Origin: a bacterium | GTDB lineage: Bacteria; Oederibacteriota; CAKKQC01 | Assembly: GCA_919901855.1 (NCBI GenBank) | Contig: CAKKQC010000010.1 | Coordinates: forward strand, 1 to 43,213 | DNA length: 43,213 nt | Direction: 5' to 3' | Shown here: one piece after another, positions 42,308-43,213 of the stretch | How the letters are laid out: each line of letters starts with the position of its first letter | Numbering within the stretch: position 1 is the stretch's first letter | Notes under the pieces: model-generated | Told to the model about the DNA's origin: nothing | Database searches by the model: none | Seen by the model: the letters and a program-made list of their open reading frames with translations, nothing else | Made by a program: the position numbers and the translations under genes

Positions 42308-43213
42308 GTGAAGCGCCTCTACGCCGGACTCGCCTGGCTCGTTCTCCTTGCCGCGCCCGCGCGCGCCGAAGGGCCCGGGGTGCTCGGGGCGCTGCGCGGG
42401 GAAGTGGACCGGCTCTTCGCGAGGTTCTCGGCGCTGCCGGAGCACCCCGTCTACTACCTGTCGACCGGGGTCTTCGACACCCGGTACGTGCGCATCTCCG
42501 CGGCGTGGGGCGGCGTGCTCGAGCACAAGCGCGACGCGGACCGGGTTCTCGACCTCGAGATGCGCATCGGCACCCCCGCGCTCGACAACACGCACCACGC
42601 CTGGGGCGAGGGCGGTCCCGGCCTTCCCGTTACCGTGGACGACGACGCCGGCGCGCTGGCCGCCGACCTCTGGATCGAGGCCGAGCGCCGGTACCGGGAC
42701 GCCGCCGAGAAATACGTCAAGGTCGTCGCGGACCGGGCGGTCAAGGTCAAGGAGGAGGACCCCTCGCCCGACTTCTGTCCCGCCCCCAGGGTCTCGTTCT
42801 CGGAGGCCCCGGCCGCCCTGGTCGTGGACGAGGACGCCCGCGAGGCCGAGGTGCGCCGCGTCTCCGCCGTGTTCCGCCGGTTCCCGGAGGTCCTCGAGTC
42901 TTCGTGCACCTTCTCCGCCCAGGTCCAGACGCGCTACTTCGTCAACAGCGAAGGGTCGGCCATCGCGCAGGTCCGGCCCCTGCACGAGATCCGGCTCCTG
43001 GCCAGTTCCAGGGCGGACGACGGGATGGAGTTCACGCTATACCGGCACTGGGTCGCGAGGGACACCGCGTCGCTCGTGGGCGAGGCCGAGGTCACGGCGG
43101 AGGCCGAGTCGATCGGGCGGACCCTGACGGAGCTCAAGGCCGCGCCGCTCGTGGACCCGTTCATCGGGCCGGCCCTGCTCTCGGGGCGCGCGGCGGCCGT
43201 GCTGTTCCACGAG
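42308..43213 (+). CDS. TldD/PmbA-type metallopeptidase, N-terminal part (runs off the window)
   Basis: The frame from GTG 42308 is open to the last base (302 codons). Residues 1-21 form a signal peptide (VKRLYAGLAWLVLLAAPARA). The body has DLEMRIGTPALDNTHHAW, a Glu/Arg-rich helix with ERRYRDAAEKYVKVV, then TRYFVNSEGSAIAQ and finally PFIGPALLSGRAAAVLFHE. The final HE, preceded by GPALLSGRAAAVLF, fits the HExxxH zinc motif of TldD/PmbA proteases, which continues past the window. TldD/PmbA proteins are usually cytosolic and process modified peptides; the predicted signal peptide suggests an exported member. A longer Arg/Ser-rich open frame overlaps from 42348, but its composition is that of a GC-driven shadow. 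Confidence 0.8.
   Translation, partial: MKRLYAGLAWLVLLAAPARAEGPGVLGALRGEVDRLFARFSALPEHPVYYLSTGVFDTRYVRISAAWGGVLEHKRDADRVLDLEMRIGTPALDNTHHAWGEGGPGLPVTVDDDAGALAADLWIEAERRYRDAAEKYVKVVADRAVKVKEEDPSPDFCPAPRVSFSEAPAALVVDEDAREAEVRRVSAVFRRFPEVLESSCTFSAQVQTRYFVNSEGSAIAQVRPLHEIRLLASSRADDGMEFTLYRHWVARDTASLVGEAEVTAEAESIGRTLTELKAAPLVDPFIGPALLSGRAAAVLFHE

Noticed and set aside
42348-43127. Ser/Arg/Pro-rich open frame at the right end
   Set aside because: Composition is that of a shadow; the frame from 42308 carries a signal peptide and the TldD-like HE motif.
1-43213. Anti-phage defence island, toxin-antitoxin module, secondary-metabolite cluster or prophage
   Set aside because: No nuclease-helicase sets, toxin-antitoxin pairs, PKS/NRPS domains, integrases or phage structural genes are visible; rmuC alone does not make a defence locus.

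Overview
This is a very GC-rich bacterial chromosomal window (roughly 70% G+C by eye), densely coded on both strands. I see no insertion sequence, prophage, CRISPR array or recognisable defence system. The type IV pilin, PilS/PilR-like two-component pair, MurJ and sphingolipid-type lipid genes point to a Gram-negative (diderm) lineage. The giant repeat protein with a FlgD-like 'YPNPF' C-terminal domain and the style of the pilin ('YYGDNEG') suggest an environmental lineage such as Elusimicrobiota or a neighbouring poorly cultured phylum. That placement is tentative.

Layout. (1) 1-8.9 kb: the 3' part of a giant secreted protein made of about 22 Ig-like modules, then a small secreted FN3-like protein. 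(2) 8.9-10.9 kb: holA and an alpha/beta hydrolase. (3) 10.9-13.1 kb, minus strand: rpsT followed by a YfhO-like membrane protein. (4) 13.3-18.5 kb: a type IV pilin read leftward from a sigma-54 promoter, and a rightward operon of PilS-like kinase, PilR-like sigma-54 activator, murJ and an alkyltransferase. (5) 18.5-21.3 kb: a seven-iron ferredoxin and a PAS-PAS-GGDEF-EAL protein. (6) 21.3-32.9 kb: an envelope region with a GT39-type membrane protein, two paralogous GT-C/TPR membrane proteins, a secreted beta-propeller, and a serine-palmitoyltransferase-like enzyme paired with a GNAT-type N-acyltransferase. (7) 32.8-34.3 kb, minus strand: a CoA-binding protein and an SDR epimerase. (8) 34.3-40.1 kb: rmuC, tRNA-Glu(CTC), a methyltransferase, asd, a thrS without the TGS domain, and nfo. 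(9) 40.1 kb to the end: a secreted parallel beta-helix protein and the N-terminal part of a TldD/PmbA-type metallopeptidase.

The most unusual observations concern expression. At ten gene starts a TANNNT -10-like hexamer lies only 5-9 nt before the start codon, which implies pervasive leaderless mRNAs. One palindromic -10 (22834-22840) appears to serve two divergent leaderless genes whose start codons are about 20 bp apart. Inside operons, genes couple by NTGA stop/start overlaps. Two genes (nfo and the YfhO-like gene) seem to have only a CTG available as start, in each case at the upstream gene's stop codon. holA carries an in-frame insertion built of two perfect hairpins. The pilin has an SD sequence and a sigma-54 promoter instead, next to its probable regulators.
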